Made by a program: the position numbers and the translations under genes
Part shown: positions 23,995-31,789 of the stretch, in pieces
Position numbering within the stretch: position 1 is the stretch's first letter
How the letters are laid out: every line of letters begins with the position of its first letter
Source: Neomelitea salexigens DSM 19753
GTDB lineage: Bacteria; Pseudomonadota; Gammaproteobacteria; Pseudomonadales; Spongiibacteraceae
Length of the DNA stretch: 63,190 bases
Direction: 5' to 3'
Assembly: GCF_000422345.1 (NCBI RefSeq)
Contig: NZ_AULP01000014.1
Span: 1-63,190, forward strand
Notes under the pieces: generated by a model
The model's input: the letters and a program-made list of their open reading frames with translations, nothing else
Database searches by the model: none
Told to the model about the DNA's origin: nothing

Positions 23995-26436
23995 ATGAAA
24001 GTAGTTTTGGGGCACTGCACCCTGATCGGTATTTCGGGGCTGGCGCTGTCCAGCGCCGCCCATGCGTTGACCGGCCAGGTCAGCGATACCCAGGGTAACC
24101 CTGTCTACGGGGCAACCATTGATGCGGTGGGTGGCAAACAAACCGCCAGCACGTCTGCCGATGGCCGCTTTAATTTGGAAACGGGTGCGGGGCTTCCCGA
24201 AGAAATTCATATCACTGCCCCCGGCTTCAGTCACCAGACTCTGCACCTGGATGCCGGCAGCGACGAGCTGACCATCACCCTGCGGCGCTCCCCCATAGAA
24301 CAAGTCGATGTCGTCGGCCTGCCCCTGCATATCTCGGTGATGGAATCCGCTCAGCCGGTTACCGTGGTTAGCGGTGAAGAGCTGCGTCGCAAACAGGCTT
24401 CCACCCTCGGCGAAACGCTTAAAAACGAAGTGGGTGTTCACTCCAGCTACTTCGGCCCGGTATCCAGCACCCCGATTATTCGCGGCCTTAATGGCCCCCG
24501 CGTTTTGATTACCCAGAACAGCCTGGATGTCAGCGACGCATCCCGGGTTGGCCCGGACCATGTCGTGGCTACTGAGGCGATGACCGCCCAGCAAATTGAA
24601 ATTCTGCGCGGCCCTGCCACCTTGTTTTACGGCTCTGGAGCCATAGGCGGCGTCGTCAACATCGTCGATGATCGCGTGCCCTCCTCCAGCGAGCCGACCG
24701 GCGCCTTTTCACTTGGCCACAATACCGTCGCCGACGAAAACGAGGCATCTCTGGCCTTCACTGGCGGCAATGCGTTCTTCGCTTTTCATGTTGATGGCTT
24801 CTGGCGCGAGGGCAACGACTACGAGATTCCCGGCATCGCTGTTCTGGAAACCGAAGAAGAGCACGAGGAAGAAGGTCACGAGGAGCACCGCGAAGGTGTG
24901 CTTGAAAACAGCGCATCAGAGAGCGAGGGCTTCAATATTGGTGGTAGCTTACTGCTGGACAACGGCTATGTGGGTGTTTCCTACGGTCGCCTTGAGCGCC
25001 TGAATGGCGTACCCGGCCACAGTCATGGCGAGCACGAAGAGGAAGGCCATGAAGACGCTCACGAAGACGAGCACCATAACGAAGAGCACCACGAGGAAGA
25101 AGGCGTGCTCTCCGACCTTACACAAGATCGCTGGCAGCTGATCAGCGAGCTGTCGTTGGACAACGCGCTGCTGAGCGGTATTAACACCCGCCTTGGCTAC
25201 ACCGACTATCAGCACGCGGAAATTGAAGACGGCGAAACCGGCACGATATTTAAGAATGAAACCCTGCAAGCCCGCATCGATTTATTGTTGCAGGAGTTTT
25301 CCGGCTGGAAAGGCGCACTGTCATTTGAAGCCAAAAGTACTGACTTCGAGGCGATCGGCGAAGAAGCCTTTACCCCACCGAGCCGCACCGACAGTTTTGC
25401 CATTTCGGTGATGCAAGAAAAGCACATTGGCAACTTCCTCTGGCAATTGGGCGCACGCGTCGAGCAGGTCAGCATAGAGGCAGACCCCATTGAGTGGGAG
25501 GAGCATCACCACAGCGAAGAAGCGATGCCAGAAGAGCATGGCGACGAGCTGCTGCACTTCGACGACCTTGAGTTCACCCCCTACAGTTTTTCAGCAGGAG
25601 TGGTCTGGGACTTCGCGCCCGATTACAACGCTGGTATCTCGCTTACCCATGCCCAACGCGCACCCAGTGCAGCGGAGTTATTCTCATATGGGCCGCATAT
25701 CGCTAGCGGCAATTTTGAAGTGGGCGCCCTGCTGCGCTTGCACGAGGGCGATGAGCCACACTTCCACTATAGCGACAGCGCTGAGGAGGAAATTTCTAAC
25801 AATATCGACCTCAGCCTGCGTAAGCACACCGGGAATGTCGCTTGGGTATTAAACGTGTTCTACAACCAGGTGGAGAATTTTTACTACGAGCGCAACACCG
25901 GCCTGAGCAGTGAAGATATTGAAGGTCATGAGCATGAAGAACACGACGCCGGTGCCGAAGACGAGCATGACCACGACCACGGTGGCTTGCCCCTCTACGT
26001 ATTCGAGCAGGCCGATGCGACGCTCTACGGCATGGAAGCTCAGCTGGCATGGCAACTCGCATCTCCCTTTAAACTGAGCCTATGGGCAGACCGCACCTGG
26101 GGCGAACTCGACGACGGCGGTGACCTGCCCCGCATTCCGCCCGCGCGACTCGGCAGCCAGTTGGCCTACAGCAGCAATGGTTGGGATGCCGCGATCAGCG
26201 CCACACGCTACCTGCAGCAAGATCAGATCGCGGAACTGGAAACCGTAACCGACGCCTACACCATAATCGATGCGGAGCTCGCCTATACCTTCGCGGTATA
26301 CCCCGGCGATGTCACCGTCTACGTGAAAGGCAACAACCTGACCGACGAAGAAGCGCGCGTGCACTCCTCCTTCCTGAAGGATCGCGCACCACTGCCAGGG
26401 CGCGGCTTTAGCCTCGGCGTTCGGGGTAGCTTCTAA
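23995..26436 (+). CDS. znuD: ZnuD-like TonB-dependent zinc receptor with His/Glu-rich loops
   Basis: An 813-residue receptor. After the signal peptide comes a carboxypeptidase-regulatory-like domain (LTGQVSDTQGNPVYGATI..., about 25-100), then a plug with PIIRGLNGPRVLI and QIEILRGPATLFYGSGAIGG, then the barrel ending LGVRGSF. Four extracellular-type insertions are packed with His, Glu and Asp (for example EEEHEEEGHEEH; HSHGEHEEEGHED; DEHDHDHGG), the hallmark of ZnuD-like zinc receptors, where such loops bind zinc. It lies behind DUF1826 with AGGAG before the ATG. Substrate zinc is well supported by context. Confidence 0.9.
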   Translation: MKVVLGHCTLIGISGLALSSAAHALTGQVSDTQGNPVYGATIDAVGGKQTASTSADGRFNLETGAGLPEEIHITAPGFSHQTLHLDAGSDELTITLRRSPIEQVDVVGLPLHISVMESAQPVTVVSGEELRRKQASTLGETLKNEVGVHSSYFGPVSSTPIIRGLNGPRVLITQNSLDVSDASRVGPDHVVATEAMTAQQIEILRGPATLFYGSGAIGGVVNIVDDRVPSSSEPTGAFSLGHNTVADENEASLAFTGGNAFFAFHVDGFWREGNDYEIPGIAVLETEEEHEEEGHEEHREGVLENSASESEGFNIGGSLLLDNGYVGVSYGRLERLNGVPGHSHGEHEEEGHEDAHEDEHHNEEHHEEEGVLSDLTQDRWQLISELSLDNALLSGINTRLGYTDYQHAEIEDGETGTIFKNETLQARIDLLLQEFSGWKGALSFEAKSTDFEAIGEEAFTPPSRTDSFAISVMQEKHIGNFLWQLGARVEQVSIEADPIEWEEHHHSEEAMPEEHGDELLHFDDLEFTPYSFSAGVVWDFAPDYNAGISLTHAQRAPSAAELFSYGPHIASGNFEVGALLRLHEGDEPHFHYSDSAEEEISNNIDLSLRKHTGNVAWVLNVFYNQVENFYYERNTGLSSEDIEGHEHEEHDAGAEDEHDHDHGGLPLYVFEQADATLYGMEAQLAWQLASPFKLSLWADRTWGELDDGGDLPRIPPARLGSQLAYSSNGWDAAISATRYLQQDQIAELETVTDAYTIIDAELAYTFAVYPGDVTVYVKGNNLTDEEARVHSSFLKDRAPLPGRGFSLGVRGSF

Positions 26437-26988
26437 GTGAGGCCAAGGGGCTCCCGGTTAGCAACACGCGTGGCGAGATACACCCCGTATCTCGCCATTG
26501 CTGCCTGCGCCCTATCGGCTAGTCCGCTCCATGCACAGCATCACCGTGCCCACGTTCACGGCGTGGCGGAACTGCAACTACTACAAGATGGCGAAATGCT
26601 GAGCATTGAGCTGCGCTCGCCAGCGCTGAACATCTTAGGATTTGAACACCCGGTAGAGCACGCCGACTACTTGCAGGCCGCCGAGCAAGCGCGGGCAAAA
26701 CTGTCTGACAGCGGTTCACTTTTTCGCTTAGAAGGCGGGGCTTGCCAACTCGCAACGGTGTCGATCGACATCGCGGGCTCGTCAAACGACAGCGCCCATC
26801 AGCGTCACAACGATGTTGTCGCAAGCTATGTATATCAGTGCAAGCGCGCAGGGACATTGCAGTCGCTTTCTACCAGCATCCAACGCGTCTTTCCCAGCAT
26901 ACATTCGCTGAACGCTCAGTGGGTACTGAATCATCGTCAGGGAGCGGCCAACATAAACCACAACCAACAACACATTGTATTTAAGTAG
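26437..26988 (+). CDS. DUF2796 / ZrgA-like zinc-binding periplasmic protein
   Basis: A 183-residue exported protein. After a signal peptide (hydrophobic stretch about 18-33) comes QHHRAHVHGVAELQLLQDG, the DUF2796 opening in which the His cluster is expected to bind zinc. Further family features are SPALNILGFEHPVEHADY and a C-terminal VLNHRQGAANINHNQQHI. DUF2796 proteins (ZrgA in Vibrio) act with the Zrg ABC proteins in zinc uptake. The GTG start follows the receptor stop directly, with only GGGG about 10 bases upstream, so translation may be coupled. Confidence 0.85.
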   Translation: MRPRGSRLATRVARYTPYLAIAACALSASPLHAQHHRAHVHGVAELQLLQDGEMLSIELRSPALNILGFEHPVEHADYLQAAEQARAKLSDSGSLFRLEGGACQLATVSIDIAGSSNDSAHQRHNDVVASYVYQCKRAGTLQSLSTSIQRVFPSIHSLNAQWVLNHRQGAANINHNQQHIVFK

Positions 26989-27048
26989 CCCCACCTACGA
27001 TGTGGCGAGGGAATACGAAATACCTCTACCCGTGATTTTGGAGACCAT

Positions 27049-27444
27049 GTGAAGACACCCGCTGTCAGCTTGGATAAAACGGCCATTGGCCTTTCTTTAT
27101 TTTGCGCCATACATTGCCTGTTATTACCTGTAGCACTGGTAATGGCACCAACGCTGGCTGCCTCCGGTTTTGCCAGCGAAGCCTTCCACCAATGGCTACT
27201 TATCGCCGTGTTGCCGATCAGTGTGGTGGCGCTTGGCCTTGGCTGCCGTCGGCATCACAATTTCAGCACCTTGCGCTGGGGTATTCCCGGCTTGTTGATT
27301 CTTTCCTTCACCGCGCTGTGGGGCCACGACCTACTGGGCGAAACCGGGGAAAAACTGGCATCGCTACTGGGCGCGTCACTTATTGCTGTCGGGCACTGGA
27401 TAAATCATCGACTCTGCCAGCAACAGAACTGCCCCTGCGAGTAA
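27049..27444 (+). CDS. MerC-family membrane protein with Cys-rich tail
   Basis: A 131-residue protein with about four helices. The first helix carries [11 protein letters not shown], the CxxxC/H metal site of MerC mercury transporters, and the C-terminus ends [10 protein letters not shown], giving three more cysteines. There are no mer genes nearby; its position in a Zur-controlled operon suggests that it moves or buffers zinc across the inner membrane (inference). The GTG start has GGAG 5 bases upstream. The hisI-like gene begins 4 bases after its stop. Confidence 0.8.
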   Translation: MKTPAVSLDKTAIGLSLFCAIHCLLLPVALVMAPTLAASGFASEAFHQWLLIAVLPISVVALGLGCRRHHNFSTLRWGIPGLLILSFTALWGHDLLGETGEKLASLLGASLIAVGHWINHRLCQQQNCPCE

Positions 27445-27448
27445 ACTG

Positions 27449-27862
27449 ATGGAGAACCGCTATTTTCGGTCTATTGAGAACTCTGCCAAAGGCACTGAGT
27501 TTCCGCTGGACACCTTATTGGCAGAGCTATCGTTTAACCGCGATGGCTTGCTGCCGGTGATCGCCCAGGATCACGTCAGCCGCGAGGTGTTGATGATGGC
27601 CTGGATGAATCGCGAGGCGTTAGAGCACACCTTGGCAAGCGGCAACGTCACTTACTGGTCGCGCTCACGCGCTCAGCTTTGGCGCAAGGGCGAAACCAGT
27701 GGCAATCACCAGCGCCTGGTCAAGCTGCGCATCGATTGCGACGGAGACACCCTGCTGTGCGACGTTGAGCAAGTCGGCCCCGCCTGTCATACCGGCCGAT
27801 CCAACTGTTTTTATTTATCTGTTGATCGCCACAGAAATAGCGTCACTCTCGATGGTGAGTAA
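27449..27862 (+). CDS. hisI: Phosphoribosyl-AMP cyclohydrolase (Zur-linked HisI paralogue)
   Basis: A 137-residue cyclohydrolase that opens the adenine ring of PR-AMP in histidine synthesis. All metal-site residues are visible: DCDGD (Mg/Zn ligands, about 98-102), CHTGRSNC (two more Cys) and [19 protein letters not shown]. Housekeeping HisI is a zinc enzyme encoded with other his genes; a lone copy in a Zur operon fits the known practice of keeping backup copies of zinc enzymes for starvation. Whether this copy binds a different metal cannot be seen, since the Cys ligands are kept. Confidence 0.88.
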   Translation: MENRYFRSIENSAKGTEFPLDTLLAELSFNRDGLLPVIAQDHVSREVLMMAWMNREALEHTLASGNVTYWSRSRAQLWRKGETSGNHQRLVKLRIDCDGDTLLCDVEQVGPACHTGRSNCFYLSVDRHRNSVTLDGE

Positions 27863-27903
27863 GACTTTCCCGCTGCAAAAACCACTCATAACGGGAGCAA
27901 CGT

Positions 27904-28077
27904 ATGAACACGCAAACTAACTCCCCCAACGGGGCCAACGCGCAATCTTGCTGCAGCACTAGTAGCTGCTGCCCCAGCCAACCCAGCCGCCGCGCCCAAC
28001 CCAAGGTTGGCCGCAACGACCCCTGCCCCTGCGGCAATGGACGTAAATTCAAAAAATGCTGCGGTCGGTCTTTGTAG
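27904..28077 (+). CDS. SEC-C motif mini-protein
   Basis: A 57-residue protein. The C-terminal [19 protein letters not shown] is a textbook SEC-C motif (CxC...CC), a zinc-binding tail also found on SecA. The N-terminal half has two further Cys pairs ([12 protein letters not shown]), giving eight cysteines in total. GGGAG lies 6 bases before the ATG, and the spacing (41 bases from hisI, 36 to the GTPase gene) fits the operon. A small zinc-binding protein made under zinc starvation could be a zinc chaperone or delivery partner for the next gene (inference). Confidence 0.88.
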   Translation: MNTQTNSPNGANAQSCCSTSSCCPSQPSRRAQPKVGRNDPCPCGNGRKFKKCCGRSL

Positions 28078-28113
28078 CGACGGCCCGATGATAACCCGCC
28101 ATAAAGGTATGTA

Positions 28114-29151
28114 ATGAGTTCCCGCAAAGAAAAACTGAGCGCTATCCCCACGAATGTCATTACTGGCTTTCTCGGCGTGGGCAAGTCCACCGCCATTCTT
28201 CATTTGCTTCAGCAAAAACCCGCCGATGAACGCTGGGCGGTACTGGTCAATGAATTTGGTGAAATCGGTATCGACGGCAGTGTATTAGGCGGCCGCGAGT
28301 CGGAGGACTCCGGTGTATTCATCAGCGAAGTACCCGGCGGCTGTATGTGTTGTGCAGCGGGGCTGCCCATGCAGATCGCGATGAATCGACTGCTGTCCCG
28401 CTCTCGTCCCCATCGACTCATTATCGAGCCCACCGGCCTCGGCCACCCCAAAGAGGTGTTGGCGGTGTTGTCTGCCGACCACTATAAAGACCTGCTCGAT
28501 CTTCGCGCCACTGTCACCCTGGTAGATGCGCGCAAAGTCAGTGATGAACGCTACACCCAGCACCCGACATTTTTACAGCAATTAGCGATTGCCGACGTGA
28601 TTGTTGCCAACAAGGCCGACCAATACCAGGCCGAGGACTTTCCTGCCCTGTTGAGCTTTCTTGAAGCAGACATCGGGCTGGACGCGAAGTCGGTCTTTCA
28701 AGTGAGCCACGGTGAATTGGCGCTGGAATGGCTGGCAGCGCCGGCCCGCGAACATCAGCTCCCCCATCACCACCATCATCACCATGAAGCCGAAGCGGCG
28801 GTTATCGACCCGGAAATACCCGAGGCGGGCTATCTCAGTATCGACAATCAGGGCGAGGGCTTCTTTAGTCGCGGCTGGATATTCAAGCCGGAGTGGACCT
28901 TCAACAGTCAGCAGCTTTATGACTTGCTGCTGGGTATTAACGCGGAGCGCCTAAAAGGCGTGTTTATTACTGACCGAGGTATCACCGCCTACAACAAAGC
29001 CGACGACGTACTAACAGAGGTGCCGCTTGATGAATGTATGGACAGCCGCGTGGAATGCATTAGCGCCGACCCAGCCGTATTTGAGGGCATGGAAGCCGCG
29101 CTGTTGAACTGCGTTATTGAGCAGGCCCCGTCAACGCTTTACTCAGTATAG
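28114..29151 (+). CDS. COG0523 zinc-chaperone GTPase (CobW/ZigA-like)
   Basis: A 345-residue G3E GTPase. Walker A is GFLGVGKST, followed by VNEFGEIGIDG, the CxCC metal motif GGCMCCAAG, EPTGLGHP and NKADQ for guanine. A His run (HHHHHHHEAE) joins the GTPase to the CobW C-terminal domain. Zur-regulated members of this subfamily insert zinc into client enzymes under starvation. It closes the rightward Zur operon. Its end overlaps the convergent DUF3299 gene by 13 bases. Confidence 0.9.
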   Translation: MSSRKEKLSAIPTNVITGFLGVGKSTAILHLLQQKPADERWAVLVNEFGEIGIDGSVLGGRESEDSGVFISEVPGGCMCCAAGLPMQIAMNRLLSRSRPHRLIIEPTGLGHPKEVLAVLSADHYKDLLDLRATVTLVDARKVSDERYTQHPTFLQQLAIADVIVANKADQYQAEDFPALLSFLEADIGLDAKSVFQVSHGELALEWLAAPAREHQLPHHHHHHHEAEAAVIDPEIPEAGYLSIDNQGEGFFSRGWIFKPEWTFNSQQLYDLLLGINAERLKGVFITDRGITAYNKADDVLTEVPLDECMDSRVECISADPAVFEGMEAALLNCVIEQAPSTLYSV

Positions 29152-29711
29152 GGCGCCACCCTTTCGACCTTTATCGAGTAAGCGGAGGTCGCGGTGTCGT
29201 TCTCGGTGAGGCTGGTCGTCAGTAGGCCGGAGATCCAATACGGATCGTAAAGCGACTCCAGGACAAAACCCTTGTCGTACTCGGCATAGATAATTTGATT
29301 CGGCGGGGGCGGCGGTACGTGAATACAGGCGCCAAAATACGGGACTAAGAAAAAGCGCGTTACGTGTTTTTCCGTGGCGCCAAATTCAAGGGGCACGATA
29401 AACCCCGGCACCCGCAGTGACTGACCATCAAATTCCGGCCGAACCCTGGTCGAGCTGAGCGCACGCTGATAGGCACTGTCATTCGCCTGCTTAACCGCTG
29501 AATACACTTGGCTGGCAATCCGGTCTTCTTCGGAGCCGTCTTCAATCTCATTGAGATACTCAGGCGGGTTCAGCAGCGCATCCAGATCGTCCGCTGTCAT
29601 GAGATCCGTCCATTCTATGGTGCGGTAGTCCTTCGCCAGAGCGGCATTGGGCGCCAACAACCCGGGCAGCAGCAGTAGCGCCGCGAGCATCTTTATCAAG
29701 GTGTTTATCAA
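29139..29711 (-). CDS. DUF3299 (ZrgE-like) exported protein
   Basis: A 190-residue periplasmic protein of the DUF3299 family: signal peptide MINTLIKMLAALLLLPGLL..., then TIEWTDLMTADDLDALLNPPEYL, RVPGFIVPLEF, and FFLVPYFGACIHVPPPPPNQIIY, the family signature with a Cys-His pair. It accompanies DUF2796 and the ABC genes in Zrg-type zinc systems of Vibrio and Pseudomonas. The start is TTG at 29711 with GGAG 5 bases upstream; longer reading adds a non-signal, Pro/Arg-rich prefix. It is divergent from the ABC genes across Zur box 2. Confidence 0.88.
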   Translation of the reverse strand: MINTLIKMLAALLLLPGLLAPNAALAKDYRTIEWTDLMTADDLDALLNPPEYLNEIEDGSEEDRIASQVYSAVKQANDSAYQRALSSTRVRPEFDGQSLRVPGFIVPLEFGATEKHVTRFFLVPYFGACIHVPPPPPNQIIYAEYDKGFVLESLYDPYWISGLLTTSLTENDTATSAYSIKVERVAPYTE

Positions 29712-29786
29712 AGTAACTCCGAAGCTCGGCCCCGGCCGCGCAGTGCGCGGCAACCGCAGGCCAATGTGGCGAGATATCTCACAAAA

Positions 29787-29806
29787 GAAATGTTATATCA
29801 TAGTTT
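29787..29806. promoter_or_regulatory. Zur-type operator 2
   Basis: GAAATGTTATATCATAGTTT, sharing ATGTTATA(A/T)CATA with the box at 23156. It lies 29 bases before the ABC ATPase start and 75 bases before the divergent DUF3299 start, so it could control both. Confidence 0.8.
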
Positions 29807-29834
29807 GCCAAACGATCAGAACCGGAGTCAGGCC

Positions 29835-30503
29835 TTGCTCGTGACGATTGACGATCTGCGTTTTCACTACCGCGCCGATCACGCCACCATTCTTAATATT
29901 CCTCACTGGCAACTCGCCAGCGGTGAGCAGGTGTTCCTGCACGGCCCCTCCGGTACTGGCAAGTCGACCCTGCTAAATCTGATCGCCGGCGTATTATTAC
30001 CGAGCCAGGGCCGCATCGAGATACTCGGTAACAACACCGCACAACTTAGCAGCCGCCAACGCGATACGCTGCGCGCCAAACATATCGGTGTGGTCTTTCA
30101 ACAGTTTAATCTCATTCCCTTTCTTAGTGCGGTAGACAATATCAAGCTTGCCGGGCATTTTGCCGGCAACAAAAACACCACCACCCGCGCCAAAGCGTTG
30201 CTGGCCGCACTGGGTTTGGCGGAGTCCGATCAGCACCGCGCCACGGGCCGCCTGAGTATTGGTCAGCAACAACGCATTGCCATAGCTCGGGCGCTAATCA
30301 ACCAGCCCGAGCTATTAATTGTGGACGAGCCCACCTCGGCGCTGGATAAAAAAAATGCCGATAAGTTTATGGGGCTATTAATGGAGCAATTGAGCGAGGG
30401 CGATACCGCGCTGATTTTTGTCAGTCACGACCCGCGTTTGGCCAAACCCTTTGATCGCGTGGAGTCGCTGCTCGATATCAACCGCGCCGAGGTTGCACTG
30501 TAA
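29835..30503 (+). CDS. ABC transporter ATP-binding protein (Zrg-type zinc system)
   Basis: A 222-residue ATPase of the MacB/LolD group: Walker A GPSGTGKST, Q-loop FQQFNLIPF, signature LSIGQQQRIAIARAL (Gly-for-Ser order kept as SIGQQ), Walker B LLIVDEPTS and a switch His in FVSHD. It energises the permease encoded next (TAATG overlap). The TTG start at 29835 has GGAG 7 bases upstream; a longer frame would put Zur box 2 inside the gene and is rejected. Confidence 0.88.
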   Translation: MLVTIDDLRFHYRADHATILNIPHWQLASGEQVFLHGPSGTGKSTLLNLIAGVLLPSQGRIEILGNNTAQLSSRQRDTLRAKHIGVVFQQFNLIPFLSAVDNIKLAGHFAGNKNTTTRAKALLAALGLAESDQHRATGRLSIGQQQRIAIARALINQPELLIVDEPTSALDKKNADKFMGLLMEQLSEGDTALIFVSHDPRLAKPFDRVESLLDINRAEVAL

Positions 30504-31753
30504 TGCTAGTACGCCTCGCCATCGCCAGTTTGTGGAATCGAAAAGGGTCAGCCCTGCTTACCCTATTGGCCATCTCCGTTAGCGTATTCGTATTGCTGGG
30601 CGTGGAGCTGGTACGCGGCCAGGCGAAAAGCAGCTTTTATAATACGGTTTCCGGCATTGATCTTATCGTGGGTGCGCGCACCGGCGACATCAACCTTCTT
30701 CTTTACTCGGTGTTCCACCTCGGCAACGCCACCAACACTATTTCCTGGGAAAGCTATCGGCAGATTGCCGACAAGCCCGAAGTGGCCTGGAGCATTCCCA
30801 TCGCGCAGGGAGACTCACACAAAGGCTATCGGGTTATGGGCACCAGCAGCGACTACTTTCAGCACTTTCGCTACGGCCAAAAACAGCCGCTGACTTTTGC
30901 AGAAGGCAGTGCCTTTGCCGACACCTTCGATCTGGTGCTAGGCAGTGAGGTCGCTAAAAAATTGGGTTACACGCTTGGCGACAAGGTTGTTCTGGCCCAT
31001 GGTCTCGGTCGCACCAGTTTCAGCAAACACAGCGACAAGCCCTTTACCGTGGTGGGCATTCTAAAGGCCACCGGCACCCCCGTAGACCAAACGCTGACCG
31101 TTAGCCTCGAAGGGATCGAAGCAATTCATCTGGGCTGGCAAAACGGTGTTCAATTGCCCCGCCACCTGAATGCACATCACTCACCGCAGCATGTTGACCT
31201 GCCCCCCGAGAGCATCACCGCCTTTATGGTGGGGCTGCAATCTAAAATGGCCACCTTCTCGCTACAGCGACAAATTAATGGCTTTCAAACGGAGCCACTG
31301 CTGGCCATTTTGCCCGGGGTAACCCTCAGTCAGCTCTGGCAGTTAATGTCGGTGATGGAAAATACCCTGCGGCTGATTTCCGCGCTGGTGTTTTTTGCTG
31401 CGCTGCTTGGCCTGGCGGCGATGCTGCTTGCCAGCATTCGCGAGCGCCAGCAGGAAATTGCCGTTATGCGCGCTATTGGCGCGCCGCCGTGGTTTTTGCT
31501 GCTATTAATTGAAGGCGAGGCCACGCTGATTGCGCTGAGCGGTTTTGTGCTGGCAAGCGGTGCGTTGACGGCGACTACCGCGCTGGCCGCGCCGCTACTG
31601 GCAGAGAAATTCAGTTTGTTTATCGACTATGCGCTACTGGCAAAACCCGCCGCTATCGTATTAGCGCTATTACTATTAAGCACCGCCATTATTGCGCTGA
31701 TTCCCGGCATCAGCGCCTATCGCCGCGCCCTGCACCAGCAGCTGTGCCGCTAG
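30503..31753 (+). CDS. FtsX/MacB-type ABC permease (Zrg-type zinc system)
   Basis: A 416-residue permease: N-terminal helix (about 5-30), a large periplasmic MacB_PCD domain (about 35-270) containing VVLAHGLGRTSFSKHSDKPF and a His-rich HLNAHHSPQHVDLP loop, then three C-terminal helices with the FtsX signature (IRERQQEIAVMRAIGAPPWF). Unlike classical importers it belongs to the mechanotransmission class. Its partner set here (DUF2796, DUF3299, ATPase) is the Zrg zinc set. It starts at the ATPase stop. Confidence 0.88.
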   Translation: MLVRLAIASLWNRKGSALLTLLAISVSVFVLLGVELVRGQAKSSFYNTVSGIDLIVGARTGDINLLLYSVFHLGNATNTISWESYRQIADKPEVAWSIPIAQGDSHKGYRVMGTSSDYFQHFRYGQKQPLTFAEGSAFADTFDLVLGSEVAKKLGYTLGDKVVLAHGLGRTSFSKHSDKPFTVVGILKATGTPVDQTLTVSLEGIEAIHLGWQNGVQLPRHLNAHHSPQHVDLPPESITAFMVGLQSKMATFSLQRQINGFQTEPLLAILPGVTLSQLWQLMSVMENTLRLISALVFFAALLGLAAMLLASIRERQQEIAVMRAIGAPPWFLLLLIEGEATLIALSGFVLASGALTATTALAAPLLAEKFSLFIDYALLAKPAAIVLALLLLSTAIIALIPGISAYRRALHQQLCR

Positions 31754-31789
31754 GGTAGCTTACGCCGCAGACTATTACAGGATTCGCCC

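Noticed and set aside
29766-29834. Longer N-terminus for the ABC ATPase
   Set aside because: It would place Zur box 2 inside the coding region; the TTG at 29835 has a proper ribosome site and matches the family start.
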